7,193 nt of DNA. It comes from Flavobacteriaceae bacterium. Lineage in GTDB: Bacteria; Bacteroidota; Bacteroidia; Flavobacteriales; Flavobacteriaceae. Below are positions 1 to 6,132 of the stretch, piece after piece. The DNA is taken from NCBI GenBank assembly GCA_013042825.1, contig JABDPL010000082.1, positions 1 to 7,193 of the forward strand, given 5' to 3'. The notes under the pieces are model-generated. The model did no database searches. It was not told the origin of the DNA and saw only the letters and a list, made by a program, of their open reading frames with translations. Positions within the stretch are counted from its first letter, which is position 1. Each line of letters opens with the position of its first letter. Both the position numbers and the translations under genes were made by a program.

Positions 1-92
1 ACCCGTTACCCGTTACCTGGTTCCTGGTTCCTGGTACCTAGTCAATAATTATCCCAGGATTAACTCACTTCGTTCGTTGTTCCTTTGATCCC
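1..92. repeat. 92-bp direct repeat, copy 1 (intergenic)
   Basis: This copy matches 139-230 base for base except at position 88 (A here, G at 226). It may extend left of the window. It opens with tandem 7-mers (5-39: GTTACCC, GTTACCT, GGTTCCT twice, GGTACCT). A non-heptameric part follows, containing TAGTCAATAATTATCCCAGG and then AACTCACTTCGTTCG. CCTGG in the heptamers can pair with CCAGG at 54-58. No coding frame is apparent. About 21 nt after its end lies a weak hairpin (AACAG 113-117 with CTGTT 127-131), in the same relative place as the terminator-like hairpin after copy 2. The function is unknown. Confidence 0.9.
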
Positions 93-128
93 GCATCTGA
101 AAACACAAAACCAACAGAAGGTATTACT

Positions 129-177
129 GTTACCCGTTACCCGTTACCCGTTACCTGGTTCCTGGTTCCTGGTACCT
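129..177. repeat. Seven tandem heptamers at the head of repeat copy 2
   Basis: The 7-bp units are, in order: GTTACCC three times, GTTACCT, GGTTCCT twice, GGTACCT. The same series, with the first units cut by the window edge, is at 1-39. The ordered change from one unit type to the next is kept in both copies, so the block was copied as a whole and not expanded independently. Such short arrays can change in number by slippage. Confidence 0.85.
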
Positions 178-230
178 AGTCAATAATTATCCCAGGATTA
201 ACTCACTTCGTTCGTTGTTCCTTTGGTCCC
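139..230. repeat. 92-bp direct repeat, copy 2 (intergenic)
   Basis: Second copy of the repeat at 1-92, with a period of 138 bp and one mismatch. The 46 bp between the copies (93-138) is unique, but it shows residual similarity to the sequence after copy 2: an A-rich stretch, then ACAAAACC-like, then a hairpin. The original duplicated unit may therefore have been longer than 92 bp. Near-identity of non-coding sequence implies recent duplication or gene conversion, or a dispersed element family. Only the two local copies are visible here. Confidence 0.9.
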
Positions 231-244
231 AATCCAGAGAAAAC

Positions 245-280
245 AAACCCAAACACCTGCGGTGTTAGGTTTTTTATTTT
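245..280 (+). terminator. Plus-strand intrinsic-terminator-like hairpin after the repeats
   Basis: The stem is AACACC (252-257) with GGTGTT (261-266) around a 3-nt TGC loop. An A/A mismatch and one bulged C are followed by outer pairs CC/GG and AAA/TTT (245-250 with 268-272). The 3' side runs into TTTTTT, then ATTTT (270-280), as expected for Rho-independent termination on the plus strand. No plus-strand gene is seen to its left in the window, so it would end a transcript entering from upstream through the repeat block. The loop is very tight, which lowers confidence. Confidence 0.55.
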
Positions 281-318
281 CGTTCCCTTAAAAATGTAAA
301 CATTTTACGGTCTCAAAA

Positions 319-347
319 TCAAAAAACCCACTCAATTGAGTGGGTTT
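319..347 (-). terminator. Intrinsic terminator of the tRNA-Phe gene
   Basis: Bases 324-347 are a perfect 24-nt palindrome: 10 bp of stem (core CCCACTC/GAGTGGG) with an AATT loop. Read on the minus strand, the hairpin starts about 11 nt past the tRNA 3' end and its last arm continues into TTTTTT (326-321). This is a standard Rho-independent terminator. On the plus strand the hairpin is followed by TTTGTTTTC, so it could also act in reverse and back up the terminator at 245-280. Confidence 0.85.
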
Positions 348-357
348 GTTTTCGTCG

Positions 358-430
<73 letters not shown>

Positions 431-446
431 TCGCTTAAAGCGGTTG

Positions 447-477
447 CAAATATAGAGGCAATTTTCAATACCTCAAA
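447..477 (-). promoter_or_regulatory. Bacteroidota-type promoter for tRNA-Phe
   Basis: On the minus strand, TATATTTG (454-447) fits the Bacteroidota -7 consensus TAnnTTTG exactly. TTTG (477-474) lies 19 nt upstream in the -33 position. Transcription would start near 440, leaving a leader of about 10 nt before the tRNA. That leader carries a small CGCTT/AAGCG inverted repeat (432-442). The assignment is by motif and spacing only. Confidence 0.6.
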
Positions 478-492
478 GCATTTCACTTAAAA

Positions 493-527
493 TTTGGATT
501 CATTTTGATGTCTCAAATATACGTTTG
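493..527 (+). promoter_or_regulatory. Candidate promoter for the coaX operon
   Basis: TACGTTTG (520-527) fits TAnnTTTG exactly, with TTTG (493-496) 23 nt upstream, at the long end of usual spacing. It would give a 5' leader of about 80 nt before the coaX ATG. A second candidate -7, TAAATTTA at 594-601, has the last base wrong and no clear -33 box; it would give an almost leaderless mRNA. Which one is used cannot be decided from the sequence. Confidence 0.4.
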
Positions 528-545
528 AAACAGAACTTCAAGCAA
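514..545 (-). promoter_or_regulatory. Possible second minus-strand promoter overlapping the coaX promoter
   Basis: On the minus strand, TATATTTG (521-514) fits TAnnTTTG exactly, with TTG (545-543) 21 nt upstream. It shares two bases with the plus-strand -7 box at 520-527, so the two would compete. Its transcript would read into tRNA-Phe from about 80 nt further upstream than the 447-477 promoter. AT-rich intergenic DNA gives chance matches, so this is weak. Confidence 0.3.
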
Positions 546-617
546 TTAAAATATAAGCTTACTTAATTCATTCATTTTAACGCCCTCATTTCGTAAATTT
601 ACCGCATTTCAGTGTAT

Positions 618-1343
618 ATGAATTTAATAATTGATGTTGGAAATACCAAGGTTAAAATGGCAATTTTTAGCCGGAAACGGCTATTGAAAAAAACCAGTAT
701 TCCCTACAACGATATCCAGGATACCCTGGATGCCCTTTTGATACAATATCCCGGACTCAGAAAAGCCATTCTGGCTTCTGTCGGAAAGAGTTTTTCACCG
801 GCATATCAAAAACTAAAGGGCCGGGTGAAGTTGGTCAAACTCGATTTGGAAACGGCCTTACCCTTCAAGAATAAATATAAAACCCCCAGGACCCTGGGTG
901 TGGATCGAATTGCACTGATCGCAGCTGCAGCTATCAAATATCCAAAGGTAAATACGCTGGTAATAGATGCGGGAACCTGTATTACCTACGACTTTATCAA
1001 CCGGGAAAACGAATATCTGGGAGGGGCCATTTCTCCGGGGATCAGACTGCGTTATAAGTCGCTGAATAATTTAACCGCTAACTTGCCGTTATTAGAAACG
1101 AGAACACCGCGGCATTATATCGGTGCTTCGACCAATGCCTCCATTCATTCCGGAGTAATTAATGGTGTGATAAATGAAATGGAGGGTGTAATTGACCAAT
1201 ATCGATCAGATTGGTCGGATTTAACAGTGATTTTAACAGGAGGAGATGCCAAACTCTTGTCTAAGCGATTAAAAAATAGCATATTTGCCAACCCTAATTT
1301 TCTTTTGGAGGGTTTAAATTATATTTTAGAATTCAATACCTGA
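618..1343 (+). CDS. coaX: Type III pantothenate kinase
   Basis: This cytosolic enzyme phosphorylates pantothenate with ATP, the first step of coenzyme A synthesis. Type III enzymes belong to the ASKHA fold and are known to need a monovalent cation and to escape CoA feedback. The 241-aa product has the family motifs in order: phosphate-1 loop DVGNT (6-10), the YKTPRTLGVDR stretch with the pantothenate/catalytic Asp at about 96, phosphate-2 DAGTCIT (117-123), GGAISPG (135-141), and the adenosine motif TGGDA (207-211). Length is normal. An in-frame GTG at 612 would add two residues; I chose the ATG at 618 because family members begin MNLIIDVGNT-like. No Shine-Dalgarno is seen. It is the first gene of the run, and its stop lies 2 nt before the next start, so co-transcription with the envelope genes is likely. 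Confidence 0.95.
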   Translation: MNLIIDVGNTKVKMAIFSRKRLLKKTSIPYNDIQDTLDALLIQYPGLRKAILASVGKSFSPAYQKLKGRVKLVKLDLETALPFKNKYKTPRTLGVDRIALIAAAAIKYPKVNTLVIDAGTCITYDFINRENEYLGGAISPGIRLRYKSLNNLTANLPLLETRTPRHYIGASTNASIHSGVINGVINEMEGVIDQYRSDWSDLTVILTGGDAKLLSKRLKNSIFANPNFLLEGLNYILEFNT

Positions 1344-1345
1344 GC

Positions 1346-2668
1346 ATGTTAAAAAATCTGGGTTTTTGTTTGGCAATGCTTATTGCCTGTTCATCTTTTG
1401 CACAGCAGGGGACATCCTCGCCTTACTCATTCTTCGGAATCGGTAGCCTGAAGTTCAAAGGAACTGTAGAGAATCGCAGTATGGGCGGACTGAGCATCTT
1501 CAGCGACAGTATTCATGTAAATCTCAGAAACCCGGCCAGCTTTGCCGGTAATAATCTGCAATTGGCACCTTTTAACAACGAAAGCAGGCCGGTCACATTT
1601 GCTCTTGGCGGTGAATACAATTCAAACAATCTGAAAACCGATAACAATTCCGATGACGCCAGTACAACGACCTTCGATTATATGGCACTGTCATTCCCGG
1701 TAGGGAAGTTTGGTGTAGGCTTCGGATTGATACCGTACACGGCTGTTGGCTATAAATTGAATTCAGAAGAAGTCATAAACGATGAAACTGTGGTTACCGA
1801 GCGTTACTCGGGTTCGGGCGGATTAAATCGCTCATTTCTGAGCCTTGGTTACCAACTCAGCGAAAATTTCAGTGTGGGTATTGAATCAAATTATAACTTC
1901 GGAAATATAAACAATAGCAGTATAGATTTTGTTTTTGACGATGAAGGTGATCCACTGCAATATCAAAGCCGTGAAACCAATAGCTCTCAACTGAGGGGAT
2001 TCGATTTTAATTTCGGGCTTCGATATACACCCATGATCAATGATAAACTTCAGTTAACAGCGGCAGCGACCTATTCCCCGGAAAGCAAGATAAATTCAGA
2101 TAATGAGAGGACCTTTGCCACTATTGTGATCAATGAAACTACCGGGCAGGAATTGGAAGTCAATGAGATCGATGCCGACCTGCAGTCTCAAAACCTAAAA
2201 GAAACCAAGCTGACTCTACCGGCAAAGACCAGTTTCGGTCTGGGAATCGGAAAGCCCAGAAAATGGTTTATCGGTGCAGAATACACTTTTTTGCAAACAA
2301 GCAGCTTTTCGAATAGGATATTTGATATAGAAAATACTACCTTTGAGAATGCCTCCACATTTGCCTTGGGTGGTTTTTACATACCCCAATACACCTCATT
2401 TAACAGATACTTAAAACGAGTGGTTTACCGCGCAGGTGCTCGTTTTGAGAATACTGGGTTGAAAATAAATAATGAGTCTATCAATGAGTTTGGCATATCT
2501 TTTGGAGTTGGTTTACCGGTCGGGCGATTATTCTCGAATGTGAATTTAGGATTTGAGCTTGGCAGACGAGGAACCACAAGTCAAGGCTTGGTTCAGGAAA
2601 ACTTTGTAACTTTCCAACTGAGTTTATCATTGAATGATCGATGGTTCGTGAAACGAAAATTTAACTAA
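1346..2668 (+). CDS. Outer-membrane beta-barrel protein, OmpP1/FadL-like
   Basis: A 440-aa exported protein. The N-terminus is a signal peptide (basic K3, hydrophobic 5-15, likely signal peptidase I cut after SSFA, about residue 19). LIAC at 12-15 also resembles a lipobox, but a barrel fits the rest better. After SPYSFFGIG (25-33) comes MGGLS...VNLRNPASFAG (46-68), reminiscent of the conserved Asn-Pro-Ala segment near the N-terminus of OmpP1/FadL/TodX proteins. The body alternates polar and aromatic residues with many Gly, Asn and Ser (for example FGVGFGLIPYTAVGY, FDFNFGLRYTP), as expected for beta strands. It ends with a strand-like FVTFQLSLSLNDRWFVKRKF. The substrate cannot be told; long-chain fatty acid or other hydrophobic transport is only the family precedent. 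It is 2 nt after coaX and 18 nt before the TPR gene. Confidence 0.75.
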   Translation: MLKNLGFCLAMLIACSSFAQQGTSSPYSFFGIGSLKFKGTVENRSMGGLSIFSDSIHVNLRNPASFAGNNLQLAPFNNESRPVTFALGGEYNSNNLKTDNNSDDASTTTFDYMALSFPVGKFGVGFGLIPYTAVGYKLNSEEVINDETVVTERYSGSGGLNRSFLSLGYQLSENFSVGIESNYNFGNINNSSIDFVFDDEGDPLQYQSRETNSSQLRGFDFNFGLRYTPMINDKLQLTAAATYSPESKINSDNERTFATIVINETTGQELEVNEIDADLQSQNLKETKLTLPAKTSFGLGIGKPRKWFIGAEYTFLQTSSFSNRIFDIENTTFENASTFALGGFYIPQYTSFNRYLKRVVYRAGARFENTGLKINNESINEFGISFGVGLPVGRLFSNVNLGFELGRRGTTSQGLVQENFVTFQLSLSLNDRWFVKRKFN

Positions 2669-2686
2669 CACATTAAAATTTGAATT

Positions 2687-4069
2687 ATGAGAACGAAGAT
2701 TACAATATTGATGACAGCTCTGGCTCTGACATTCAATATCGGATTTTCACAAAGCAATGAAGAGGATATGAATACGCTCTCGATTTTTGTGGAATATGCG
2801 AAAGCGAAGAATTATGATGCAGCCTACACACCTTGGATGGAGCTTAGGGAAAGGAATCCCAAGTTCAACCGGGCCATCTACAAATACGGAGAGGATATCC
2901 TGGAAGATAAAATCAATAAATCCTCAGGTGCTGACAAAGTTGCCTACATCAACGATATGCTGAAATTATGGGAAGAGCGAGGTACTTATTTTACGAGTAA
3001 AACCCCGAAAGGTGAGTATTTGGCCAAGTCCTGCCAGTTGATGTATGATAACCGTGACGTATTGAATAAAAGCAACGCAGAATTATATGATTGCTTCGAC
3101 AATGCATATAAAATGGATAAGTCAACCTTTACTAATCCTAAAAGCCTTTACACCTATTTTTCATTGATGGTGGACCTTTATGATGCCAAGGAAAAACCGG
3201 CCCAGGCCTTATTCGATAAGTATGATGATGTTGTTGAAAAGGTTGAAGAAGAGGTTAAGAACTATTCTGAAAATCTGAATAAGCTCGTAGCAAAAGAAGA
3301 CGGTGGAACCGAATTGACCAAAAAGGAAAAGAGCTATAAGAGGTTTTATGAAAGCTATCTTACGGCTTACGATAAGATCTCAGGCAGTATAGATACCAAA
3401 TTAGGTGACCGCGCAAATTGTTCGGTCTTGATACCGCTTTACACCAAAGATTTCGACGAAAATCAGACCAATGCACTTTGGTTGCAGCGTGCAGCCGGGC
3501 GTATGTCGGCAAAGGAATGCACCGACGACCCCTTGTTCTTTAAGTTGGTAAACGCTTACCATAACCTGAGTCCGTCGGCTAATTCGGCATACTACCTCGG
3601 AATCCTAAAGGATAAGGAAGGGAATACCAACGAGGCACTGTCGTTTTATGAGCAGGCTCTTAGCCTGGAAACGGATAACTTCAAGAAGTCCAAATTATAT
3701 GAAAGGATCGGTGATAAGCTGAAGAGCAAAGGAAGCTATGGTAAAGCCAGAAGCTACTATTCGCAGGCCCTGAAACTCAATTCATCGAATGGCCGTCCGC
3801 ACTTAAAGATCGCTCAGATGTATGCGAAAAGCGCAAACAACTGTGGATCGGATAACTTCTCTAAGCGAGCCGTTTTCTGGTTGGCAGCAAATGAGGCCTC
3901 TAAAGCCGGACGTGTTGACCCGAACCTGAGAAAATCAGCTTCACAAACTGCAGCCAGTTACAAGGCAAAGGCCCCGCAACGAGCCGAGATCTTCTCAGCA
4001 GGACGTGCAGGAGAAACTATCAGTATCCCATGTTGGATACAGCGATCTGTCAAAGTTCCAAACCTTTAA
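2687..4069 (+). CDS. Secreted tetratricopeptide-repeat protein
   Basis: A 460-aa protein with a clear signal peptide (MRTKITILMTALALTFNIGFSQ, cut after about residue 22), so it is periplasmic or outer-membrane-associated. The N-terminal half is helical and charged, with a possible coiled-coil at about 178-230. Two recognisable TPR units lie at about 299-330 (YYLGILKDKEGNTNEALSFYEQALSLE) and 335-368 (LYERIGDKLKSKGSYGKARSYYSQALKLN), and a partial third follows from about 370. TPRs bind other proteins, so a scaffold or assembly role in the envelope is likely but unproven. The C-terminus (GETISIPCWIQRSVKVPNL) is not TPR and looks like a separate short motif. The stop codon TAA shares one base with the lptC ATG (TAATG), which points to translational coupling. 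The start is the first Met before the signal peptide. Confidence 0.8.
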   Translation: MRTKITILMTALALTFNIGFSQSNEEDMNTLSIFVEYAKAKNYDAAYTPWMELRERNPKFNRAIYKYGEDILEDKINKSSGADKVAYINDMLKLWEERGTYFTSKTPKGEYLAKSCQLMYDNRDVLNKSNAELYDCFDNAYKMDKSTFTNPKSLYTYFSLMVDLYDAKEKPAQALFDKYDDVVEKVEEEVKNYSENLNKLVAKEDGGTELTKKEKSYKRFYESYLTAYDKISGSIDTKLGDRANCSVLIPLYTKDFDENQTNALWLQRAAGRMSAKECTDDPLFFKLVNAYHNLSPSANSAYYLGILKDKEGNTNEALSFYEQALSLETDNFKKSKLYERIGDKLKSKGSYGKARSYYSQALKLNSSNGRPHLKIAQMYAKSANNCGSDNFSKRAVFWLAANEASKAGRVDPNLRKSASQTAASYKAKAPQRAEIFSAGRAGETISIPCWIQRSVKVPNL

Positions 4070-4620
4070 TGCAGGGTAGATCCATTATAATATTACTCAT
4101 GGTCACAGTTTGTTCTGTGACCATGTTTTTTTCTTGTAGAAATAATTTCAAAGAGGTCCAGAACATCGGGATACTGAGCAGTGAACCGCTTACCGTAGCC
4201 GAAAATATAAATACCAAGTATACAGATACTTCGGGCCTATTGTCAGTTTTAAAGAGCCCGAAAATGCTTAACTACTCCAATCGCGACTTTGCCTATTATG
4301 AGTTCCCGGATGGTATCGATTTGGTCCTTTATGATGAGAACGATGATGAAACGCATATCATTGCTGATTACGCTATTGTTTACGACGAGACCGATCTCAT
4401 CGATCTCAGAGGAAATGTAGTCCTGGATACCCATAAGCGGGACACCCTTTTTGCAGACCAATTGTTCTATGATCAGAAACGCGAATGGCTGTTTACGAAC
4501 AATGCTGTGAGATTCAGAACCCAGGATCAACTGATCGATGGTCATGGTTTTGATTCCGACCGCGAATTTACCAAAGCCCGCGTCCTCGAGGTATCCGGCG
4601 TTGTCTTCCTTAATGAATAA
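4069..4620 (+). CDS. lptC: LPS export periplasmic protein LptC
   Basis: LptC takes lipopolysaccharide from the LptB2FG ABC transporter in the inner membrane and passes it to the LptA bridge. The 183-aa product has a hydrophobic N-terminus (6-22) ending FFSC (Cys 23), so it is probably a lipoprotein; Phe at -3 is an imperfect lipobox, and a plain membrane anchor is the alternative. The remainder fits the beta-jellyroll LptC domain: YYEFPDGIDLVLYDEND, then ADYAIVYDETDLIDLRGNVVL, DTLFADQLFYD, WLFTNNAVRFRTQDQLIDGHGFDSD, and the closing VSGVVFLNE. An in-frame ATG at 4030 would add 13 polar residues in front of the signal; the ATG at 4069, overlapping the TPR stop (TAATG), is preferred. A strong hairpin plus T-run lies inside the signal-peptide codons. 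Confidence 0.88.
   Translation: MQGRSIIILLMVTVCSVTMFFSCRNNFKEVQNIGILSSEPLTVAENINTKYTDTSGLLSVLKSPKMLNYSNRDFAYYEFPDGIDLVLYDENDDETHIIADYAIVYDETDLIDLRGNVVLDTHKRDTLFADQLFYDQKREWLFTNNAVRFRTQDQLIDGHGFDSDREFTKARVLEVSGVVFLNE
4098..4132 (+). terminator. Terminator-like hairpin inside lptC
   Basis: A perfect 11-bp stem, CATGGTCACAG (4098-4108) with CTGTGACCATG (4115-4125), has a 6-nt TTTGTT loop and is followed at once by seven T (4126-4132). By form it is an intrinsic terminator on the plus strand. It begins 29 nt after the lptC start and encodes residues 10-22; because of the symmetry the peptide itself reads MVTVCSVTM. It could end TPR transcripts when lptC is not being translated and be melted by ribosomes when it is. 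Terminator activity is inferred. Confidence 0.65.
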
Positions 4621-4632
4621 TTAGTATATTTA
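4601..4632 (+). promoter_or_regulatory. Possible internal promoter before the 63-aa membrane protein
   Basis: TATATTTA (4625-4632) differs from TAnnTTTG only in the last base. TTG (4601-4603, inside the lptC 3' end) lies 21 nt upstream. A start near 4638 would leave a leader of about 10 nt before the ATG at 4649. If real, it would supply the downstream genes independently of the hairpin in lptC. Confidence 0.3.
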
Positions 4633-4648
4633 GCCGAAATACATCTCT

Positions 4649-4840
4649 ATGAAATTGCTGAAGTATTTGCAGTGGGCTTATCTGGCGTTTTTCGTGCTGT
4701 TTTTATATGATGCCATAAGTAACTGGAATATCGACAGGGGTCGGTCATATGTGTCGTTATTCTTTGCTGCATTAGCCTTATTTATATATTTTTTCAGAAA
4801 AAAATATCGCAAGCGTTTCGAAGAAAGAGGTAAACTCTGA
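4649..4840 (+). CDS. Small two-helix membrane protein of unknown function
   Basis: 63 aa. Two hydrophobic segments (about 6-22 and 34-49) are joined by a short polar loop (SNWNIDRGRSY). Both ends are basic (MKLLK and RKKYRKRFEERGKL), so by the positive-inside rule both termini should be cytoplasmic and the loop periplasmic. I do not recognise a named family. It is probably a real gene: it fills the gap between lptC (28 nt) and the CNNM protein gene (2 nt) in frame, its composition suits a membrane protein, and the very short junction to the next gene suggests joint translation. It could be a small partner of either neighbour, but nothing in the sequence shows this. Confidence 0.75.
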   Translation: MKLLKYLQWAYLAFFVLFLYDAISNWNIDRGRSYVSLFFAALALFIYFFRKKYRKRFEERGKL

Positions 4841-4842
4841 AA

Positions 4843-6132
4843 ATGGTTACCGAAGCCCTCATTATAATTATTTGCCTGGTATTTTCTGCATTCTTCTCCG
4901 GGATGGAGATCGCCTATGTTTCGGCAAATAAAATCCATATTGAACTCGAAAAAAAACAAAGCGGTTTCCTTGCCAATCTGCTGAGGCGTATTACGGCAAA
5001 ACCATCAAAGTTTATTGCCACCATGCTTATAGGCAATAATATTGCCCTGGTGCTCTACGGATTTTTTATGGGTGACTTGCTGGTGAATTGGTTTCAAACC
5101 ATGCTGCCTGCCCCTAATAACCTGATCAACTATCTGCTTACCGACCTCAGTTTGCTCACCCAAACGGTGATTTCAACAATTATTATTCTGATCACAGCGG
5201 AATTTCTTCCGAAGGTGTTCTTCCAGATATACTCGAATACCCTAGTCAAATTTTTCGCGTTTCCCGCGTATTTGTTTTACCTGCTCTTTTCCCTGATATC
5301 AGATTTTGTGATCTGGATATCGGATGTGGTCCTCAAGTATTTTTTCAAAACCGAAGGAGATAATGTACAACTCGCTTTTACCAAGGTGGAACTCGGGAAT
5401 TATATCAGCGAACAGATGGAACAGGTAGAAGAGAAAGAGGAACTCGATAGCGAGATTCAATTGTTTCAGAATGCCCTTGAGTTTTCCGAGGTGAAAGCCC
5501 GGGAGGTCATGGTTCCCCGAACAGAACTCGTGGCTGTTGAGATCTATGAAAGCGTTAAGATTTTAACCGAAATGTTCTCTTCAACAGGCTATTCAAAGAT
5601 CCTGGTCTACAGGGATTCCTATGATGAGATCCTGGGCTATGTGCATGCCTTCGATATGTTCAAAATGCCGAAGACCATCCGGTCGGTGATCATTCCACCT
5701 GAATTTGTTCCGGAAACCATGCTAATAAACGATATTCTCAACGTACTCATTAAAAAACGAAAAAGTATTGCCGTGGTCTTGGATGAATACGGTGGAACAT
5801 CAGGAATCATAACTATTGAAGACATTGTTGAAGAACTCATCGGTGAGATTGAAGATGAGCATGACACGGTTATACTGGTTGAGGAAAAAATCGATGAGCA
5901 GTCATATAATTTCTCTGCACGACTTGAAGTTGATTATTTGAACGAAATCTACAAATTGAATCTTCCCGATGGCGAAAATTATGAAACGCTCGGCGGATTG
6001 ATCGTAAATCATACCGAGGAGATTCCTGAGCAGCATGACGAGATTCGCATCGATAATTTCGTTTTCACCATTCTGGAGGTGTCTAACACCAAGATCGATA
6101 TCGTCAAGGTTGATATCATACCAGAGGAATGA
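4843..6132 (+). CDS. CNNM/CBS/CorC_HlyC-domain membrane protein (hemolysin family)
   Basis: A 429-aa inner-membrane protein with the full family layout. The CNNM (DUF21) domain, residues 1-170, has about four hydrophobic segments and the motifs FFSGMEIAYVS (17-27), IGNN (63-66) and AEFLPK (119-124, usually GExxPK). A CBS pair spans about 215-335, with REVMVPRTELVAVE (220-233) and the diagnostic LDEYGGTSGIITIEDIVEELIGEIEDEHD stretch (313-341). A C-terminal CorC_HlyC domain (about 350-427) includes ETLGGLI. Bacterial relatives are linked to Mg2+ or other divalent-cation export; the 'hemolysin' name is historical. GldE of gliding flavobacteria is a paralogue of this family, but the lptC neighbourhood gives no support for calling this GldE. 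It starts 2 nt after the 63-aa gene. Confidence 0.92.
   Translation: MVTEALIIIICLVFSAFFSGMEIAYVSANKIHIELEKKQSGFLANLLRRITAKPSKFIATMLIGNNIALVLYGFFMGDLLVNWFQTMLPAPNNLINYLLTDLSLLTQTVISTIIILITAEFLPKVFFQIYSNTLVKFFAFPAYLFYLLFSLISDFVIWISDVVLKYFFKTEGDNVQLAFTKVELGNYISEQMEQVEEKEELDSEIQLFQNALEFSEVKAREVMVPRTELVAVEIYESVKILTEMFSSTGYSKILVYRDSYDEILGYVHAFDMFKMPKTIRSVIIPPEFVPETMLINDILNVLIKKRKSIAVVLDEYGGTSGIITIEDIVEELIGEIEDEHDTVILVEEKIDEQSYNFSARLEVDYLNEIYKLNLPDGENYETLGGLIVNHTEEIPEQHDEIRIDNFVFTILEVSNTKIDIVKVDIIPEE

Noticed and set aside
1..230. CRISPR-like array
   Set aside because: Only two copies of a 92-bp repeat are present, with a 46-bp interval and internal 7-mers. CRISPR repeats are shorter and regularly spaced, and no cas gene is visible.
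287..306. AT-rich inverted repeat AAAATG/CATTTT between the two terminators
   Set aside because: Only six A/T-heavy pairs without a T-run in a useful position; expected by chance in AT-rich intergenic DNA.
612..617. GTG start for coaX two codons upstream
   Set aside because: It would add only Met-Tyr before MNLIIDVGNT. The ATG at 618 matches where type III pantothenate kinases normally begin.
2669..2686. Promoter before the TPR gene (TAAAATTTG near 2674)
   Set aside because: The spacing within the -7 box is one base too long and it would place the start of transcription at the start codon; an A/T-rich translation-initiation region is the simpler reading.
4249..4959. Minus-strand frames of 98 aa (4249-4545) and 93 aa (4678-4959)
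   Set aside because: They lie opposite lptC and the 63-aa/CNNM genes, which have convincing products. No domain, promoter or independent context supports them.
5637..5867. 76-aa minus-strand frame
   Set aside because: It is antisense to the CBS region of the CNNM protein, the most conserved part of that gene; Ser/Met-rich shadow translation.
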